Shown in pieces: positions 61,642-64,000 of a stretch of 64,000 nucleotides of DNA (within the stretch, counting starts at the first letter, position 1; every line of letters begins with the position of its first letter). The stretch covers positions 4,104,001 through 4,168,000 of the forward strand of contig NZ_CP090557.1 of assembly GCF_021484805.1 (NCBI RefSeq), read 5' to 3'. Below the pieces are notes generated by a model. It was given only the letters and a program-made list of their open reading frames with translations, made no database searches and was not told where the DNA came from. The translations under genes and the position numbers were made by a program. This DNA is from Tellurirhabdus bombi (lineage in GTDB: Bacteria > Bacteroidota > Bacteroidia > Cytophagales > Spirosomataceae).

Positions 61642-62106
61642 ATGAACGGGTTAGATAAAGTAGACCGGCAAATCCTGACCCTTCTCCAGGAAAATGCCCA
61701 ACTAACAATTCAGGAGATTGGACAACAAATTAATCTGTCTAAAACGCCGGTTCATGAACGCATTAAGCGGCTAGAACGGGATGGCGTTATTGATCGCTAC
61801 GTAACGTTGGTAAACAAGAAAAAGGTCGGCAGTTCGCTCATTATTTACTGCCAGGTAACACTCGACAAGCAAACGCGTGACACCTTTATCGACTTTGACC
61901 AATCTATTGCCAAACTCCCTGAGGTAATTGAATGCAACCGCGTCTCCGGAACGTTTGATTATTTGTTAAAAATTGTTGCTCAGGACATGGAAAGCTACAA
62001 TCGATTTTATCAGGACCACCTCTCGGTATTACCCGGCATCCTGCACATCAGCAGCTTTTTTGTTATGTCTGAAGTAAAAAATACCACTGTTATTCCGGTT
62101 GACTAG
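61642..62106 (+). CDS. Lrp/AsnC-family transcriptional regulator
   Basis: Feast/famine regulator of 154 residues. The N-terminal HTH reads LDKVDRQILTLLQENAQL then TIQEIGQQINLSKTPVHERI (residues about 20-45). The C-terminal RAM domain has VIECNRVSGTFDYLLKIVAQ near residue 98. It is divergent from ald with 174 bases between, as is AldR in other bacteria, so control of ald by alanine or another amino acid is likely. Confidence 0.94.
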   Translation: MNGLDKVDRQILTLLQENAQLTIQEIGQQINLSKTPVHERIKRLERDGVIDRYVTLVNKKKVGSSLIIYCQVTLDKQTRDTFIDFDQSIAKLPEVIECNRVSGTFDYLLKIVAQDMESYNRFYQDHLSVLPGILHISSFFVMSEVKNTTVIPVD

Positions 62107-62266
62107 GCTTTTTATTTCTCCGCTCAGTTTCCGTTTTGACTGAAGATAAAACTACTTCTTGGCCAAACTGTTTACATCCTTTTCGTTGCGCTTGGTTATC
62201 TCCATCAGTCGCTGAACTGAGCGGTTCGTACCGTCCGGCAATATACTCCTAAAGGCCAATTTCAGC

Positions 62267-63388
62267 TTAGGTTACCGAAATGATTTTGCCATGTGTTTGC
62301 CGGATTACTTCCCGTAAAAGTGGTTTTGCTGCCCCTAGTGTGGTTACAGCTATTTCTGTTAACCATCGGCTCCCGAAAAGTTGCTGTACCGTGCGCCCGA
62401 TCCAAAGACGCCGGGCAAACAGCTTTGACCAGGCTTGTTGGTATTTTTCTTCCAATTCGGCTCGCGTTAGTGTGCCCCGCAGGTAGTTTGTAGCTAGATC
62501 GCTGGCTTGTTTGGCACCATGAATGGCCATTGCCATCCCGTTGCCACAAAGGGGCGTTATCAAACCAGCCGAGTCGCCCGCCATCAGAATGTGATTTTCA
62601 ACCGCTTTTTTGGCCGCAAACGAAATTTCATTGATGACTTCGGGCTTTTCGTATAGAAACTCAGCGCGTTCGAAAACGGCTTTCAAATGAGGATTTTGCC
62701 ATAAAACGGCCTGTTCCATAGCGGGGATATTGCCGAATTGCTTTAAGTTTTGGCGCGTGGTTAGATAGCAAAGGCAGTATTTCCCCTCTTCAATAGCCGA
62801 AAGGCCGCAGTAACCCGCCTGAAAGTTATGTAAAGCAATGGTATCCGTCGGAAAATCAATACGAATGTGGTATTTAACACCAATGTAAGGAGACGGTTTT
62901 TGCATAAAGGGCCGGTTCATGCTTTTATCCAGCTTCGAGCGCTTGCCAAAGGCTCCAATCACCAACCGAGCCGCCAGCACTTGCCCATCGTTCAGCGTAA
63001 CCGAAAACTGGTCGTGGGTAAACTGTACTTCTTCGACTGATTTCCCCAATAGAAAGTTCACCCCTTCGTCTAAACCAAGCTGGTAGAGGGCCAAATCAAA
63101 GTTGTAACGACTAATCCCAAAACCGCCCAGATCCAGCTTTGTCGTCAGTTGTCGGCCTGTTGGTGAGGTAACTTCCAGATAATCAATGTGGGCGGCCCCT
63201 AATTGGCGCAGATCGACGCCTAACGATTCGATGTAAGGCCGGACTTCATTAGACACGTATTCGCCGCAAACTTTATGAAAGGGATAGGTTTTCCGTTCAA
63301 CCAGCGCTACAGCATGACCCGCTCTGGCCAATTCCAGAGCACTAATCAGACCAGCTAATCCTCCGCCAACAATAACTACGTCGTACAT
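62267..63388 (-). CDS. FAD-dependent oxidoreductase of the geranylgeranyl reductase family
   Basis: Flavoprotein of 373 residues. The N-terminus MYDVVIVGGGLAGLISALEL is the FAD-binding Rossmann fold, ALVERKTYPFHKVCGEYVSN (about residues 27-46) is the second family motif, LVIGAFGKRSKLD near 150 the middle one and ILMAGDSAGLITPLCGNGMA near 270 the GD motif. Related proteins reduce isoprenoid chains or oxidise aromatic and polyketide substrates; the substrate here is unknown. The frame extends to 63442; ATG 63388 is preferred because the FAD motif begins there. Confidence 0.9.
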   Translation of the reverse strand: MYDVVIVGGGLAGLISALELARAGHAVALVERKTYPFHKVCGEYVSNEVRPYIESLGVDLRQLGAAHIDYLEVTSPTGRQLTTKLDLGGFGISRYNFDLALYQLGLDEGVNFLLGKSVEEVQFTHDQFSVTLNDGQVLAARLVIGAFGKRSKLDKSMNRPFMQKPSPYIGVKYHIRIDFPTDTIALHNFQAGYCGLSAIEEGKYCLCYLTTRQNLKQFGNIPAMEQAVLWQNPHLKAVFERAEFLYEKPEVINEISFAAKKAVENHILMAGDSAGLITPLCGNGMAMAIHGAKQASDLATNYLRGTLTRAELEEKYQQAWSKLFARRLWIGRTVQQLFGSRWLTEIAVTTLGAAKPLLREVIRQTHGKIISVT

Positions 63389-63403
63389 ATTCCTTAAAAC
63401 GAC

Positions 63404-63432
63404 AAAAAGCACTGCCAATGTTTTGACAGTGC
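63404..63432 (-). terminator. terminator after the ferritin gene
   Basis: GCACTG (63409-63414) pairs with CAGTGC (63427-63432), with more pairs inside; on the minus strand five T follow (A-run at 63404-63408). Confidence 0.6.
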
Positions 63433-63483
63433 CTTTATCCAAATACTAAATTATGTAACCAGATAAGTATCTACGGGTGTAGA

Positions 63484-63999
63484 TTACTCTCCGTCTTCGT
63501 CGTAGCTAATTTTTGGAATGGCTTTGTCGATCATGTAACGACCAACGCCTTCTTCGCCAATGACTTCGAAAAGTTCGACGGCGCGGCGAGCCACATACTC
63601 TTCTTCACGTTGTTCTTTAACGAACCACATCAGAAACTCTTCCGTTTCGTAAGCGTATAACCGGCGGCAAGCGTCTACAATCCGATTGATTGAATTGGTA
63701 ACGGCAATTTCCTGCTCCAATGCCAGTTCAAACACGTCGCGGAAACCAGCAAAGTCCTGGGGTACATCAGTAACTTCCGGAGAGATGGCCGTGCCACCCA
63801 TGTCTGCTACATATTTGAATATTTTAAGCATGTGCTTCCGCTCTTCTTCAGCCTGTTTGTAGAAATAGCCTGCGCTATTCTGAAAACCGTAACGGTCACA
63901 CCAAGAAGCCATTGCCAGATAAATGGAAGATGAATGGGCTTCCATTTTGATTTGCTTATTCAGTAATTGCTCTATCTCTTCTTTGAGCAAAGTTCTCAT
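63484..63999 (-). CDS. ftnA: ferritin (non-heme)
   Basis: Iron-storage protein of 171 residues that forms a 24-subunit shell. Ferroxidase residues are visible: EAHSSSIYLAMASWCDRYG (Glu near 20), AEEERKHMLKIFKY (Glu and His near 53-56), a Glu in LEQEIAVTNSINR near 97 and the Gln-Glu of VKEQREEEYVA near 130. The start is one base from the window edge; the N-terminus LLKEEIEQLLNKQIKMEAH agrees with a complete protein. The promoter lies outside. Confidence 0.94.
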   Translation of the reverse strand: MRTLLKEEIEQLLNKQIKMEAHSSSIYLAMASWCDRYGFQNSAGYFYKQAEEERKHMLKIFKYVADMGGTAISPEVTDVPQDFAGFRDVFELALEQEIAVTNSINRIVDACRRLYAYETEEFLMWFVKEQREEEYVARRAVELFEVIGEEGVGRYMIDKAIPKISYDEDGE

Positions 64000-64000
64000 T

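Noticed and set aside
62107..62266. 160 bp between the Lrp and FAD oxidoreductase genes, checked for a small gene or terminator
   Set aside because: Only weak dyads were seen, none with a proper T-run; nothing could be supported.

Overview
The window reads as a chromosomal segment of a Bacteroidota bacterium, most likely a Cytophagales member of the Spirosoma/Larkinella type. Supporting signs are strong TAnnTTTG -7 boxes, few Shine-Dalgarno sequences, about 50% GC, and typical family content: DUF349, a DUF2807 head-GIN protein, DUF1599, a BT_3928-like MauE/DoxX protein, bacillithiol deacetylase BshB1, LytTR two-component genes, TlpA-DUF4369 and DUF2147. The genus is an inference. No insertion sequence, phage, CRISPR array or rRNA was seen; there is one tRNA (Thr, TGT). 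Both ends carry genes: a GMC oxidoreductase is cut at the left edge and a ferritin starts at the right edge.

Layout. 1-9 kb: GMC oxidoreductase, tRNA threonylcarbamoylation gene, a BlaI/BlaR1-type regulator-protease pair with a striking three-site operator, a divergent secreted leucine-rich-repeat protein, thioesterase, DUF2147 and CsbD genes. 9-18.8 kb: a dehydratase-ROK-SDR operon for a sugar or sugar acid, Tat-type phosphoesterase, TlpA-like reductase, dienelactone hydrolase, TIM-barrel isomerase and a DEAD-box helicase. 18.9-21.7 kb: a three-gene MCE/Mla lipid transporter, followed by a structured 425 bp gap and an orphan pseudo-receiver. 22.6-24.6 kb: an AraC regulator and a ScyD-like lipoprotein.

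24.9-30.6 kb is the most unusual part. It is clearly richer in A and T. It holds an OmpR/EnvZ-type two-component pair, direct repeats that look like its binding site, an unknown membrane-anchored coiled-coil protein, a membrane-anchored endonuclease/exonuclease/phosphatase enzyme, and an orphan curlin-repeat (amyloid-like) secreted protein.

30.6-38.5 kb holds a PAS histidine kinase, PQQ-type sugar dehydrogenase lipoprotein, LytS/LytTR pair, cupin and a ZU5-like lipoprotein. 38.6-64 kb is mainly housekeeping: tRNA-Thr, DUF349 protein, pdxH, trxB-M23 peptidase-bshB1, queE with a PorE-like OmpA protein, proS-thioredoxin-FKBP, DUF1599-MauE-shikimate kinase, folP-cdaA-RecD-like helicase, ald with a divergent Lrp regulator, an FAD oxidoreductase and ferritin.

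Functions linked by position include redox and thiol homeostasis (trxB, bshB1, thioredoxins), cell-envelope sensing and maintenance (BlaR/BlaI, MCE system, OmpA/M23 proteins, FadL-like porin) and signalling (two complete two-component pairs, a hybrid-free PAS kinase, c-di-AMP synthesis by cdaA). All assignments come from reading motifs by eye; no database search was run.
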